Part shown: piece by piece, positions 8,710-17,644 of the stretch | How positions within the stretch are numbered: position 1 is the first letter of the stretch | Layout of the letters: the number at the start of each line of letters is the position of its first letter | DNA from: Microbacterium oxydans | GTDB lineage: Bacteria > Actinomycetota > Actinomycetes > Actinomycetales > Microbacteriaceae | NCBI RefSeq assembly: GCF_026559675.1 | Contig: NZ_CP092891.1 | Coordinates: 1,426,001 to 1,490,000 of the forward strand | Reading direction: 5' to 3' | Length of the DNA stretch: 64,000 bases | Notes under the pieces: generated by a model | What the model was told of the DNA's origin: nothing | Seen by the model: the letters and a program-made list of their open reading frames with translations, nothing else | The model's database searches: none | Translations under genes and position numbers: made by a program

Positions 8710-9849
8710 ATGTCACAGATCGATCCGGGAACCTCGGCCTGGCTGCGTACCAGGAACGACCGCGAGGCGCTGCGGCTGATCCTCGAGCACGGCCCGCTCA
8801 CGCGTTCGCGCCTGGGCGAGCTGTCCGGGATGTCGAAGCCGACGGCGACCCAGATGATCGCGCGACTCGAGCGTGCGGATCTGGTGCTGCCGGTCGGCGA
8901 GATCGCCGGGAGCCGCGGGCCGAGCGCGGTCAGCTGGGGCGTGCGGACCGACCGGGTCGCCGGAGTGGCCGTGAACATGCTCGACGACAGCATCCAGGCG
9001 GTGCTGGTCGACGCGGCGGGGACCGAGTACCCCATCGTCGAGCTTCCGGTCCGTGACGAGGAGCGCTCGCCCGAGCGGGACATCGCCCGCGCCATCGACG
9101 CCGCCTGTGACGCGGCCGGCGCCGACCGCACCACGATCGAGGCGGTGACCGTCGGCGTGCAGGCTGCCGTCAGCAGCGGGCAGGACACGCTGTCGCTGAC
9201 CGACTCCCTCCCCGGGTGGCCGGCGTTCGGCGCCAGAGCCCGGATCGAGGCCGAGCTCGGCGTCTCCGTCACGCTGGAGAACGACGTGAACCTCGCCACG
9301 ATGGCGGAGCGCGCCGTCGGGGTGGCGCAGGAGGTCGACAGCTTCGCCTTCCTCTGGGTCGGCGTCGGCCTCGGTGTGGGCGTCGACCTCGGTGGCACGA
9401 TCCACCGCGGCGCTCATGGCAGCGCGGGCGAGATCGGCTACCTGACGGTCTCGGCGGGCACCGGGGAGCCGGGTGCCGTGACCACCGATCTGCTCGGCTC
9501 GCAGGTGATCCTCGACCTCCTCGCCGGTCACGGCACGAACGCGCGCGGCATCCTCGCCCTCGCCGAGGACGACGCCGCCCTGCGCACCGTCGCCGACCGG
9601 ATCGCCCTCACGATCGAGCCGGTGCTGGTGGTGCTCGACCCCGCCATGATCGTGCTCGGCGGGCCCACGGGTCTGGCCGGCGGGCGGCGCCTCGCCGAGC
9701 TCGTCGCCGAGCGCGCCTCGGGCGAGGAGAGACCTGTTCCCGAGGTCCGACTGAGTGGCACGGGGGAGAGCGCCGTCCTCGTCGGCGCGCGCCGACTGCT
9801 CGTCGACCAGATCCGCACGATTCTCGAAGATCGCATACCCACCGACTGA
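8710..9849 (+). CDS. ROK-family transcriptional regulator
   Basis: Sugar-responsive DNA-binding protein (379 residues). An N-terminal winged helix-turn-helix (LTRSRLGELSGMSKPTATQM near 28-47) precedes a ROK sugar-kinase-like domain with the glycine-rich VGLGVGVDLGGTIHRGAHGSA stretch near 220-240. ROK repressors such as NagC, Mlc and XylR are released from DNA by sugars or sugar phosphates. It sits between the importer and the catabolic genes on the same strand, so it probably represses this locus through the repeats upstream of the first gene. Start ATG follows GGAAGGAA. Confidence 0.9.
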   Translation: MSQIDPGTSAWLRTRNDREALRLILEHGPLTRSRLGELSGMSKPTATQMIARLERADLVLPVGEIAGSRGPSAVSWGVRTDRVAGVAVNMLDDSIQAVLVDAAGTEYPIVELPVRDEERSPERDIARAIDAACDAAGADRTTIEAVTVGVQAAVSSGQDTLSLTDSLPGWPAFGARARIEAELGVSVTLENDVNLATMAERAVGVAQEVDSFAFLWVGVGLGVGVDLGGTIHRGAHGSAGEIGYLTVSAGTGEPGAVTTDLLGSQVILDLLAGHGTNARGILALAEDDAALRTVADRIALTIEPVLVVLDPAMIVLGGPTGLAGGRRLAELVAERASGEERPVPEVRLSGTGESAVLVGARRLLVDQIRTILEDRIPTD

Positions 9850-9891
9850 CGCCCTCTCGGGGCGGATGACATCCAGAAACAAGGAGACCAG

Positions 9892-11148
9892 ATGAAACTC
9901 GCCATCGTCGGCGGAGGATCGACCTACACGCCGGAGCTGATCGACGGGTTCATCCGCCTGCAGCGTGAGCTCCCCATCGAGGAGCTGGTGCTCGTCGACA
10001 CGGATCCCACGCGCCTGGAGCTCGTCGGCGCGGTGTCGCGTCGCATGCTCGCCCGCGGCGGGCACCCCGCGCGGCTGATCACGACCGAGGATCTGGTCGC
10101 GGGGGTGAGCGACGCGGACGCCGTCCTCATCCAGCTCCGTGTCGGCGGTCAGGACGCGCGCGAACAGGATGAGAGCTGGCCGCACGACGTCGACTGCATC
10201 GGTCAGGAGACGACGGGGCCGGGCGGACTCGCGAAGGCGCTGCGCACCGTCCCGGTGGTGCTCCGCATCGCGGACGTCGTCCGTCAGCACGCCAAGCCCG
10301 ATGCGTGGATCGTGGACTTCACGAACCCCGTCGGCATCGTCACCCGTGCCCTCCTGCAGGCGGGGCACCGTGCCGTCGGCCTGTGCAACGTCGCGATCGG
10401 GTTCCAGCGCCGCTTCGCGGAGGAGGCCGGAGTCGAACCCGATCGGGTCGCGCTGGCCCACGTCGGGCTCAACCACCTCACGTGGGAGCGGGGCGTCTTC
10501 ATCGACGGCGTCGACCGGCTGCCCGCGGCGCTCGAGACCCGCGTCGGCGAGCTGGCGGACACGGTGGAGCTCGCTCCGGCCCTGCTCGCCCAGCTCGGCG
10601 TGATCCCCTCGTACTACCTGCGCTACTACTACGCCCACGACGAGGTTCTGCACGAGCAACGGCACCACGCGACCAGGGCTGCTGAGGTGCGTGCGATCGA
10701 GAACGAGCTCCTGGGGCTGTACGCCGACCCGAGCGTCGACACCAAGCCGGCGATCCTCGAGCAGCGCGGTGGCGCGTTCTACTCCGAGGCGGCCATCGAG
10801 CTGCTGATCGCGATCCGCGGCGGGACGGATGTGCCGCGCGTGGTCAACCTGCGCAACGACGGCGTGCTGCCCTTCCTCCCGGACGACCACGTGATCGAGG
10901 TACCGGCCCGGCACGTCGACGGCCGGTTCGTCGCGGAGCCCGTCGCCGCTCTGCCCGACGACATCAGCGGCCTCATCAGCGCCGTCGCGGGCTACGAGCG
11001 CCTCGCGCTGGACGCGGCGATCGGCGGCGGGCGCGACCGGGTGCTCCGGGCGATGCGCGCGCACCCGCTGGTGCTGCAGCACGAGCGCGCCGAGAAGCTC
11101 ACCGACCTGCTGCTGTCCGCCAACGCGCGCTTCCTGGAGTGGGCGTGA
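9892..11148 (+). CDS. GH4-family glycosidase, 6-phospho-beta-glucosidase type
   Basis: NAD- and Mn-dependent glycosidase (418 residues) that works by transient oxidation at C3 of the sugar. The Rossmann motif VGGGSTYTPEL starts at residue 6. The metal ligands expected for the family are C165 (CNVAIGF) and H195 (GLNHLTW). A tyrosine-rich SYYLRYYY segment lies where the catalytic base Tyr is found in BglT-like enzymes. Most GH4 beta-glucosidases cut sugar 6-phosphates made by a PTS. No PTS gene is present here: the importer is ABC type and a BadF-family kinase follows, so the phosphate may be added after import. The exact sugar is unknown. Confidence 0.85.
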   Translation: MKLAIVGGGSTYTPELIDGFIRLQRELPIEELVLVDTDPTRLELVGAVSRRMLARGGHPARLITTEDLVAGVSDADAVLIQLRVGGQDAREQDESWPHDVDCIGQETTGPGGLAKALRTVPVVLRIADVVRQHAKPDAWIVDFTNPVGIVTRALLQAGHRAVGLCNVAIGFQRRFAEEAGVEPDRVALAHVGLNHLTWERGVFIDGVDRLPAALETRVGELADTVELAPALLAQLGVIPSYYLRYYYAHDEVLHEQRHHATRAAEVRAIENELLGLYADPSVDTKPAILEQRGGAFYSEAAIELLIAIRGGTDVPRVVNLRNDGVLPFLPDDHVIEVPARHVDGRFVAEPVAALPDDISGLISAVAGYERLALDAAIGGGRDRVLRAMRAHPLVLQHERAEKLTDLLLSANARFLEWA

Positions 11149-12155
11149 CCGCGCCGGCGGGGCTCGTCCTCGCCGTCGACGGAGGCGGGTCGAAGACCGA
11201 CGTCGTGCTGCTCGACACCACCGGCGTCGTGCTGGCCTGGGAGCGCGGCCCGGGTTCCAGCCCGCAGATCGACGGGCTCGACGTGTCCGTCCGGGTGATC
11301 GACGACCTCGTGCGTCGGGCGCTCGGAGACCGCGATCCCCGTGACCTCGCCGAGGTCGGGCTCTACCTCTCCGGCCTCGACCTCGCCGAGGAGATCGCCG
11401 CCTTCCGCGACGCGATCTCCGCGCTGCCCTGGGCGGACGGCGCCGTGATCGAGAACGATCTGCACGCACTGCTGCGGGCCGGGACCGATGCGCCCGACGC
11501 CATCGCGGTCATCTGCGGCACCGGCATGAACGCGATCGGCATCCGCGCCGATGGGGCCGAGGTGCGCTTCCCCGCACTCGGACCGCTGTCGGGCGACTGG
11601 GGAGGCGGCGCCGAGCTGGGCGATGCCGTGGTGTGGCACGCCGCACGCGCGGAGGACGGTCGAGGACCGCAGACCGCGCTGGTCGATCTGCTCCTGGACG
11701 CGGCGGGCACGCCCACCGTCGCGGCACTCATCGAAGACGTGCATCTCGGGCGGCGCCCCGGTCAGAGCTTCGCCACGCTCGCGCCCGTGCTGTTCGAGGC
11801 CGCGGCCGCAGGTGATGCGGTCGCCCGGGTCGTCGTGCAGCAGCAGGCCGACGAGGTCGTCGCGTTCGTACGCGCGTGCGTGACCCGTCTCGACCTCCGG
11901 GAAGCGGACGTGCCCGTGCTGTTCGGCGGCGGCGTGGCGAGGGGGAGGGATCCCCTCCTGCTCGACGGCATCCGCGCGGGTCTGCGCGAGCACGCGCCCG
12001 CGGCGCGCCTGGAGATCGTGGATGCCCCGCCCGTGCTGGGGGCGGCGCTCTTGGTGCTCGAGGCGGCGGGTGCGGACTCCGCAGCGCGAGAGCGCGCTCG
12101 GGCGGAGCTGAGCTCCGATCTGCGCCTGGTGCGGACGCCGCTCGTCGCGGGGTGA
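11145..12155 (+). CDS. BadF/BadG/BcrA/BcrD-family ATPase, N-acetylglucosamine kinase-like
   Basis: ASKHA-fold sugar kinase (336 residues). The phosphate-1 loop is VDGGGSKTDVVLLD near residue 9 and phosphate-2 is ICGTGMNAIGI, followed by LSGDWGGGAELGD, a pattern shared with NagK/MurK-type amino-sugar kinases. GTG 11145 is chosen because GGAG (11135-11138) is well placed and the start gives a four-base GTGA overlap with the glycosidase; GTG 11139 is too close to that site. It probably phosphorylates the imported sugar or a product of the GH4 enzyme, linking ABC uptake to a phospho-sugar route. GlcNAc or another hexosamine is a plausible substrate but unproven. Confidence 0.82.
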   Translation: MTAPAGLVLAVDGGGSKTDVVLLDTTGVVLAWERGPGSSPQIDGLDVSVRVIDDLVRRALGDRDPRDLAEVGLYLSGLDLAEEIAAFRDAISALPWADGAVIENDLHALLRAGTDAPDAIAVICGTGMNAIGIRADGAEVRFPALGPLSGDWGGGAELGDAVVWHAARAEDGRGPQTALVDLLLDAAGTPTVAALIEDVHLGRRPGQSFATLAPVLFEAAAAGDAVARVVVQQQADEVVAFVRACVTRLDLREADVPVLFGGGVARGRDPLLLDGIRAGLREHAPAARLEIVDAPPVLGAALLVLEAAGADSAARERARAELSSDLRLVRTPLVAG

Positions 12156-12182
12156 GCATCTGATCCACGACCACTGACACGA

Positions 12183-12218
12183 GAACGGGCGTCGCGACCG
12201 AGGTCGCGACGCCCGTTC
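12183..12218. terminator. bidirectional terminator between the sugar kinase gene and kgd
   Basis: A perfect 16-base stem (12183-12198 with 12203-12218) closes a CGAG loop between two convergent genes. There is no long T-run on either side, but stem strength and position fit a shared terminator. Confidence 0.8.
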
Positions 12219-12230
12219 GTCTGTGGACGA

Positions 12231-15200
12231 TCAGTCGATGGTGACGGCCGAACGGATGAGAGCCGCCTGCTCGGCCGCGTGGACCTTCGAGGATCCGGTC
12301 GCGGGCGACGCGGAGGCCGGACGCGACACCGGACGGAACGCGCGGTCGCCGGGGACATCGGCGAAGGCCAGCGCCAGGAACGGCCAGGCGCCCTGGTTCT
12401 CCGGCTCTTCCTGCACCCAGACGAGTTCTGCGTTCGGGTACGAGTCCGTGATGGCCTTGAGTTCGTCGATCGGCGTCGGGTAGAGCTGCTCGAGCCGGAC
12501 GAGGGCGACCTCGGGGTTCGGGTTCTTCTCGAGCTCGGCCCGCAGGTCCCAGTGCACCTTGCCCGAGTGCACGAGCACGCGCTTGACGGCGGCGCGGTCG
12601 AGCCCGCGGTGGTCGTCGATGACCGGCTCGAACCGGCCCTGCGTGAAGTCCTCGACCGGGCTGGTCGCGCCGCGCAGACGCAGCATCGCCTTCGGGGTGA
12701 AGACGATCAGCGGCTTGCGCGGGCGCGCGTAGGCCTGGCGGCGCAGCAGGTGGAAGTACGACGCCGGGGTCGACGGCCGCGAGACGATCATGTTGTCCTG
12801 CGCGCACAGCTGGAGGAAACGCTCGATGCGGGCGGACGAGTGGTCCGGCCCCTGGCCCTCGTAGCCGTGGGGGAGCAGCAGGGTCACGCTGGACTGCTGG
12901 CCCCACTTCTGCTCGGCCGCGGAGATGTACTCGTCGATGACCGACTGGGCGCCGTTGACGAAGTCGCCGAACTGCGCCTCCCAGAGCACGAGTGCCTCGG
13001 GCGCCTCCACGGAGTAGCCGTACTCGAAGCCGAGGGCGGCGTACTCGCTGAGCAGCGAGTCGTAGACGAAGAAGCGGCCCTGCGCATCGGACAGGTTCGA
13101 GAGCGGCAGCCACTCCTGACCGTTGGCGCGGTCGTGCAGGGTCGCGTGGCGCTGCACGAAGGTGCCGCGACGGGCGTCCTGCCCGGCGAGACGCACCGGA
13201 GTGCCCTCGACGAGGAGCGAGCCGAAGGCGAGCAGCTCGCCGAAGCCCCAATCGATGCCGCCGTTGCGGCTCATGTCGAGGCGCTTCTCCAGCAGCTGCT
13301 GGATCTTCGGGTGCACCGTGAAGCCCTCGGGCTTGTTCACGAACGCGTCGCCGATGAGCTGGATGACCTCGTTCGGCACGCCCGTCACGTCGGGAGCGCC
13401 GACCTGCTCGTCGATCGGAGGCAGCTCGGGCGCGATCGGCGTGGCACCGGTCTCCGCGGCGTGCGTCTCGGCGAAGGCGATCTCCAGGCGGTTCTGGAAG
13501 TCGGCCTTGGCCTCGTCGTACTCCTGCTCGGTGATGTCACCGCGGCCGACGAGCGACTCCGTGTACAGACGGCGGACGGAGCGCTTCGCCTGGATCAGGT
13601 CGGTCATCAGCGGCTGCGTCATCGAGGGGTCGTCGCCCTCGTTGTGACCGCGTCGGCGGTAGCAGACCAGGTCGATCACGACGTCGCGGTGGAAGCGCTC
13701 GCGGTACTCGAACGCGAGCTGGGCCACGTGGATCACGGCCTCGGGGTCGTCGCCGTTCACGTGGAACACCGGCGCCTGGATGGTCTTGGCGACGTCGGTC
13801 GCGTAGATCGAGGTGCGGGCGTCGTTCGGGGTGGTGGTGAAGCCGACCTGGTTGTTCACGACCACGTGGATCGTGCCACCGGTACGGTAGCCGCGCAGCT
13901 GCGACATCTGCAGCGTCTCGACCACGACGCCCTGTCCGGCGAAGGCGGCGTCGCCGTGGACGAGGATCGGCAGCCAGGCGAAGGTGCCGATCGGCTTCCG
14001 GTCCTGCTTGGCGCGGACGATGCCCTCCAGCACGCCGTCGACCGTCTCGAGGTGCGAGGGGTTGGCGGCGAGGTAGACCGGCAGCTCGGACTTGTCGTCG
14101 GCGACGAACGTTCCCTCGGTGCCGAGGTGATACTTCACGTCGCCGGAGCCGCGCTGGTTGCCGGGGGTCTGCGTGCCCTCGAACTCGCGGAACACCTGGC
14201 CGTAGGTCTTGCCGGCGATGTTGGTCAGCACGTTCAGGCGGCCGCGGTGGGCCATGCCGATCGCGGCGCCCTCGAGGCCGGCGGTGGCCGCGCCCTGGAG
14301 GATCTCGTCGAGCAGCGGGATCAGCGACTCGCCGCCCTCGAGCGAGAACCGCTTCTGTCCGACGAACTTCGTCTGCAGGAAGGTCTCGAAGGCCTCGGCC
14401 TCGTTCAGCTTGCGCAGCACGCGCAGCTGTTCGTCGTGGCCGGGCTTCTGGTACTTGACCTCCACCTTCTCCTGGAACCAGCGGCGCTGCTCCGGGTCCT
14501 GGATGTGCATGTACTCGATGCCGAGCGTGCGGCAGTAGGAGTCGCGGAGCACACCGAGGATGTCGCGGAGCTTCGCGACGCGCCGGCCGCCGAAGCCACC
14601 GGTGACGAACTCGCGGTCCAGGTCCCAGAAGGTGAGTCCGTGGCTCTCGATCTCGAGGTCGGGGTGCGAGCGCTGCACGTACTCGAGCGGGTCGATGTCG
14701 GCCATCAGGTGGCCGCGCACGCGGAAGGAGTTGATGAGCTCCTGCACGCGGGACTGCTTGTCGACGCGCTCGGCGAGGTCGACCGCGATGTCGGGGTTCC
14801 AGCGGATCGGCGCGTAGGGGATGCGGAGCGCGGCGAAGATGTCGTCGTAGAAGCCGCGCTGCCCGATGAGCAGCTCGTGCACCTTCTTGAGGAACTCGCC
14901 GGAGCCCGCACCCTGGATGACGCGGTGGTCGTAGGTGCTGGTGAGCGTGATGGTCTTGCCGATCGCCAGCTCGTTCAGCGTCTTCGCGCTGGCGCCCTGG
15001 AACTCGGCCGGGTACTCGAGGGCGCCGGCGCCGATGATGCAGCCCTGGCCCTTCATCAGACGCGGCACGGAGTGCACGGTGCCGATGCCGCCCGGGTTCG
15101 TGAGCGACACGGTGGTGCCCTGGAAGTCGCCGGCCGTGAGCTTGTTGCCGCGGGCGCGGGTGACCAGGTCCTCGTACGCGCTGAGGTACTCGGTGAAGGT

Positions 15201-15917
15201 CATGGTGTCGGCGCGCTTGATGCTGGGCACCATGAGGGCGCGGGTGCCGTCGGGCTTGGGCAGGTCGATCGCGATGCCCAGGTTGACGTGGGCGGGTGCG
15301 ACCACCGAGGGCTTGCCGTCGACCTCGGCGTAGAACACGTTCTGGCTGCGGAACTCGTCGAGGGTGCGGATGAGCGCCCAGCCGATCAGGTGGGTGAAGC
15401 TGATCTTGCCGCCGCGCGTACGGGCCATGTGGTTGTTGATGACGATGCGGTTGTCGATCATCAGCTTCGCCGGAACCGTGCGGACGCTGGTCGCGGTCGG
15501 GACGGTGAGCGACTCGTCCATGTTCGCGGCGAGGGTCTTCGGCAGCCCGCGCAGCGGAGTGACCTTGTCCTCTTCGACGGTCTCCGGGGCTTCCTTCGGC
15601 TCCGCCTTCGGAGCGGGCTTCGGGGCCTGAGCGGGGATCGGGGCGGCGGCGGCGGGCTTGGCCGTCGTGCGCGCCACCGGCTGCGAGCCGATCACGGGGA
15701 TCGGCGCCGTCACGGGGTGCGCCTGCTGGTCGACCGCGGCGGACGGTGCGGCGGTCGCGCCGGCGGCGGCCTCGGAGTGGTACTTCTCCAGGATCGGCCA
15801 CCACTCCTTGTCGACGGAGTCGCGGTTCACCTTGAACTGCTCGTAGAGCTCTTCGACGAGCCAGGAATTGGCTCCGAACCCCCCGTCGCCGTTGACGCCG
15901 GTCACCTGGTTCGACAC
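12231..15917 (-). CDS. kgd: multifunctional 2-oxoglutarate decarboxylase / dehydrogenase E1-E2 fusion
   Basis: TCA-cycle enzyme of actinobacteria (1228 residues from GTG 15917) combining an E2-like acyltransferase domain and a thiamine-diphosphate E1 domain. After a short region (GFGANSWLVEELYEQFK) and an Ala/Pro-rich linker comes the acyltransferase domain (about 105-330, LIGWALIRTLDEF), then E1 with GMAHRGRLNVLTN and a C-terminal transketolase-like part. Mycobacterial and corynebacterial homologues are inhibited by the FHA protein GarA/OdhI. GTG 15917 (SNQVTGV...) is chosen because it starts where homologues start and follows AAAGAGGG; the frame is open to 16079 but those residues do not fit the family. 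A TAGGCT box lies at 16004-16009. Confidence 0.95.
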   Translation of the reverse strand: MSNQVTGVNGDGGFGANSWLVEELYEQFKVNRDSVDKEWWPILEKYHSEAAAGATAAPSAAVDQQAHPVTAPIPVIGSQPVARTTAKPAAAAPIPAQAPKPAPKAEPKEAPETVEEDKVTPLRGLPKTLAANMDESLTVPTATSVRTVPAKLMIDNRIVINNHMARTRGGKISFTHLIGWALIRTLDEFRSQNVFYAEVDGKPSVVAPAHVNLGIAIDLPKPDGTRALMVPSIKRADTMTFTEYLSAYEDLVTRARGNKLTAGDFQGTTVSLTNPGGIGTVHSVPRLMKGQGCIIGAGALEYPAEFQGASAKTLNELAIGKTITLTSTYDHRVIQGAGSGEFLKKVHELLIGQRGFYDDIFAALRIPYAPIRWNPDIAVDLAERVDKQSRVQELINSFRVRGHLMADIDPLEYVQRSHPDLEIESHGLTFWDLDREFVTGGFGGRRVAKLRDILGVLRDSYCRTLGIEYMHIQDPEQRRWFQEKVEVKYQKPGHDEQLRVLRKLNEAEAFETFLQTKFVGQKRFSLEGGESLIPLLDEILQGAATAGLEGAAIGMAHRGRLNVLTNIAGKTYGQVFREFEGTQTPGNQRGSGDVKYHLGTEGTFVADDKSELPVYLAANPSHLETVDGVLEGIVRAKQDRKPIGTFAWLPILVHGDAAFAGQGVVVETLQMSQLRGYRTGGTIHVVVNNQVGFTTTPNDARTSIYATDVAKTIQAPVFHVNGDDPEAVIHVAQLAFEYRERFHRDVVIDLVCYRRRGHNEGDDPSMTQPLMTDLIQAKRSVRRLYTESLVGRGDITEQEYDEAKADFQNRLEIAFAETHAAETGATPIAPELPPIDEQVGAPDVTGVPNEVIQLIGDAFVNKPEGFTVHPKIQQLLEKRLDMSRNGGIDWGFGELLAFGSLLVEGTPVRLAGQDARRGTFVQRHATLHDRANGQEWLPLSNLSDAQGRFFVYDSLLSEYAALGFEYGYSVEAPEALVLWEAQFGDFVNGAQSVIDEYISAAEQKWGQQSSVTLLLPHGYEGQGPDHSSARIERFLQLCAQDNMIVSRPSTPASYFHLLRRQAYARPRKPLIVFTPKAMLRLRGATSPVEDFTQGRFEPVIDDHRGLDRAAVKRVLVHSGKVHWDLRAELEKNPNPEVALVRLEQLYPTPIDELKAITDSYPNAELVWVQEEPENQGAWPFLALAFADVPGDRAFRPVSRPASASPATGSSKVHAAEQAALIRSAVTID

Positions 15918-16003
15918 GCTCGATCGCCCTCTTTCATCGCTGAAGCTCTCTGGTGCGGACGTCTTCGCAGGATGCGTTCGGATCCGCACACTCTCGACCA
16001 ACA

Positions 16004-16009
16004 AGCCTA
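16004..16009 (-). promoter_or_regulatory. candidate -10 box (TAGGCT) for kgd
   Basis: TAGGCT on the minus strand lies about 87 bases before the kgd start, back to back with the guaB1 promoter. No clear -35 is visible. Confidence 0.4.
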
Positions 16010-16065
16010 ACGTGTTTCGCTCGGGGAATCGTCGAAGCCATGCGCCCACGGCGTCGCGATCTGAG

Positions 16066-16071
16066 TACCGT
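16066..16071 (+). promoter_or_regulatory. -10 box (TACCGT) of guaB1, predicted leaderless
   Basis: TACCGT is followed by six bases (GGAGAC) and then the ATG at 16078. Confidence 0.6.
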
Positions 16072-16077
16072 GGAGAC

Positions 16078-17532
16078 ATGGAGTTCTCTGGAGCGCAGCC
16101 GACCGTCGATCTGACCTATTCGGACGTCTTCCTGGTGCCGCGCCGATCCGCCGTCACGAGTCGTCTCCAGGTCGACCTCGCACCCCTCGACGGCACTCCG
16201 GCCACGCTGCCCATCGTCGCCGCGAACATGAACTCGGTCACCGGACCGCGCATCGCGGCCGTGCTCGCGCGGCGCGGCGCCCTCGGCGTGCTGCCGCAGG
16301 ACCTTCCGCTGCAGGACCTCGACGCCGCGATCCGCGAGGTGAAGGCGCAGCCCGTGCTGTGGGACACGCCGATCGTCCTTCCGCCCGAGGCATCCGTGGC
16401 CGATGCGCTCCGCCTGCTCCCGGCCGCCACGGGGCACGGGATCGTCGTCGCGCACGGTACGGCGCCGTTCGACGTCGGACGGATCCTGGGCGTCCTCCCC
16501 GCCGTGCGCCTCGCGACCGCGCTGCCGGATGCGCAGCTGGGCGACCTCGTGCACCGCGGCACTCCGGCGATCGATGCGGACGACATCGGATCGGAGCGCC
16601 ACGCGTTCGACGTCATCACCGACGCCGGCGTCGAGATGGTGACGGTCGTCCGGCACGGGCACCTCGTCGGCACCCTGAGCGCCCGCAGCGCGCTGCGGTC
16701 GAGCCTCTACCGCCCGGCTCTCGACGCGGACGGCCGGCTGGCGGTCGCCGCGGCGGTGGGGATCAACGGCGACGTCGCCGCGAAGGCGAAGGCGCTCGCG
16801 GGAGCCGGTGTCGACGTGCTCGTCGTCGACACCGCCCACGGCCACCAGGAGGGCATGCTGCGGGCGCTGCGCGCCGTGTCCGAGCTCGACCTCGGCCTGC
16901 CGATCGTGGCGGGCAACATCGTCACCGCCGACGGCGTCGCGGATCTGGTCGACGCCGGCGCCTCGATCCTCAAGGTCGGTGTCGGCCCCGGCGCCATGTG
17001 CACCACCCGCATGATGACCGCGGTCGGTCGGCCGCAGTTCTCGGCCGTGCTCGAGACGGCGCAGGCGGCGCGGGAGCTCGGCGCTCACGTGTGGGCCGAC
17101 GGCGGTGTGCGCTACCCGCGCGACGTCGCACTCGCCCTCGCCGCCGGTGCGGCATCCGTCATGGTCGGCTCCTGGTTCGCCGGCACGATCGAGGCACCGG
17201 GCGAGCTGCAGCGCGACACGGAGGGGCGTCTGTTCAAGGAGTCCTGGGGCATGGCCTCGACCAAGGCGGTGCAGGCGCGGTTCGGACGACTGGACGCCTA
17301 CGAGCGCGCGCGCAAGGAGCTCTTCGCGGAGGGCATCTCCTCGTCGAAGATCTACCTCGACCCGCTCCGACCCGGTGTGGAGGACCTGCTCGACATGATC
17401 ACGTCGGGTGTGCGCTCGTCCTTCACCTACGCGGGTGCGTCCTCGGTGCCGCAGTTCCACGATCGTGCCCTGGTGGGCCTCCAGTCGGCCGCCGGATACG
17501 AGGAGGGGAAGGCCCTGCCCGTCAGCTGGTGA
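16078..17532 (+). CDS. guaB1: GuaB1-family IMP dehydrogenase-related protein (probable GMP reductase)
   Basis: Purine-salvage enzyme of the IMPDH/GMPR superfamily (484 residues). The (beta/alpha)8 barrel begins with LTYSDVFLVPRRSAV and has the catalytic loop VGPGAMCTTRMM, with the active Cys about residue 308. A CBS-pair insert at roughly 95-210 separates the barrel halves. Actinobacterial GuaB1 has been reported to act as a CBS-containing GMP reductase rather than an IMP dehydrogenase; the second function is the alternative here. ATG 16078 is preferred to upstream in-frame starts because homologous sequence begins there and a TACCGT box lies six bases before it. Two CBS-domain membrane proteins follow on the same strand. 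Confidence 0.9.
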   Translation: MEFSGAQPTVDLTYSDVFLVPRRSAVTSRLQVDLAPLDGTPATLPIVAANMNSVTGPRIAAVLARRGALGVLPQDLPLQDLDAAIREVKAQPVLWDTPIVLPPEASVADALRLLPAATGHGIVVAHGTAPFDVGRILGVLPAVRLATALPDAQLGDLVHRGTPAIDADDIGSERHAFDVITDAGVEMVTVVRHGHLVGTLSARSALRSSLYRPALDADGRLAVAAAVGINGDVAAKAKALAGAGVDVLVVDTAHGHQEGMLRALRAVSELDLGLPIVAGNIVTADGVADLVDAGASILKVGVGPGAMCTTRMMTAVGRPQFSAVLETAQAARELGAHVWADGGVRYPRDVALALAAGAASVMVGSWFAGTIEAPGELQRDTEGRLFKESWGMASTKAVQARFGRLDAYERARKELFAEGISSSKIYLDPLRPGVEDLLDMITSGVRSSFTYAGASSVPQFHDRALVGLQSAAGYEEGKALPVSW

Positions 17533-17644
17533 TCACGAGCGCGCACCCAGTCGTGTTCTGTACAATCATCCGCATAATGGACGACCCTCCCAGTTGTAGA
17601 ACATCGCCCCACTGTCCGCCTCTCTCCTCGGAGGGGAACCGCTG

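Noticed and set aside
6690..8716. Two long - strand frames opposite the ABC ATPases
   Set aside because: They arise from the TTG/GTG-rich sense codons. Their sequences are His/Arg/Gln/Pro-rich with no recognisable domain.
8713..11469. A 918-codon frame on the - strand opposite the ROK and GH4 genes
   Set aside because: Both sense genes have clear family motifs. The antisense translation shows no domain and is explained by codon phase.
12279..16010. A 1243-codon open frame on the + strand opposite kgd
   Set aside because: It mirrors kgd, whose protein has complete catalytic motifs; the antisense frame is low-complexity (Asp/Val/Arg/Gly/Leu-rich) and stays open because of the high GC content and codon bias.
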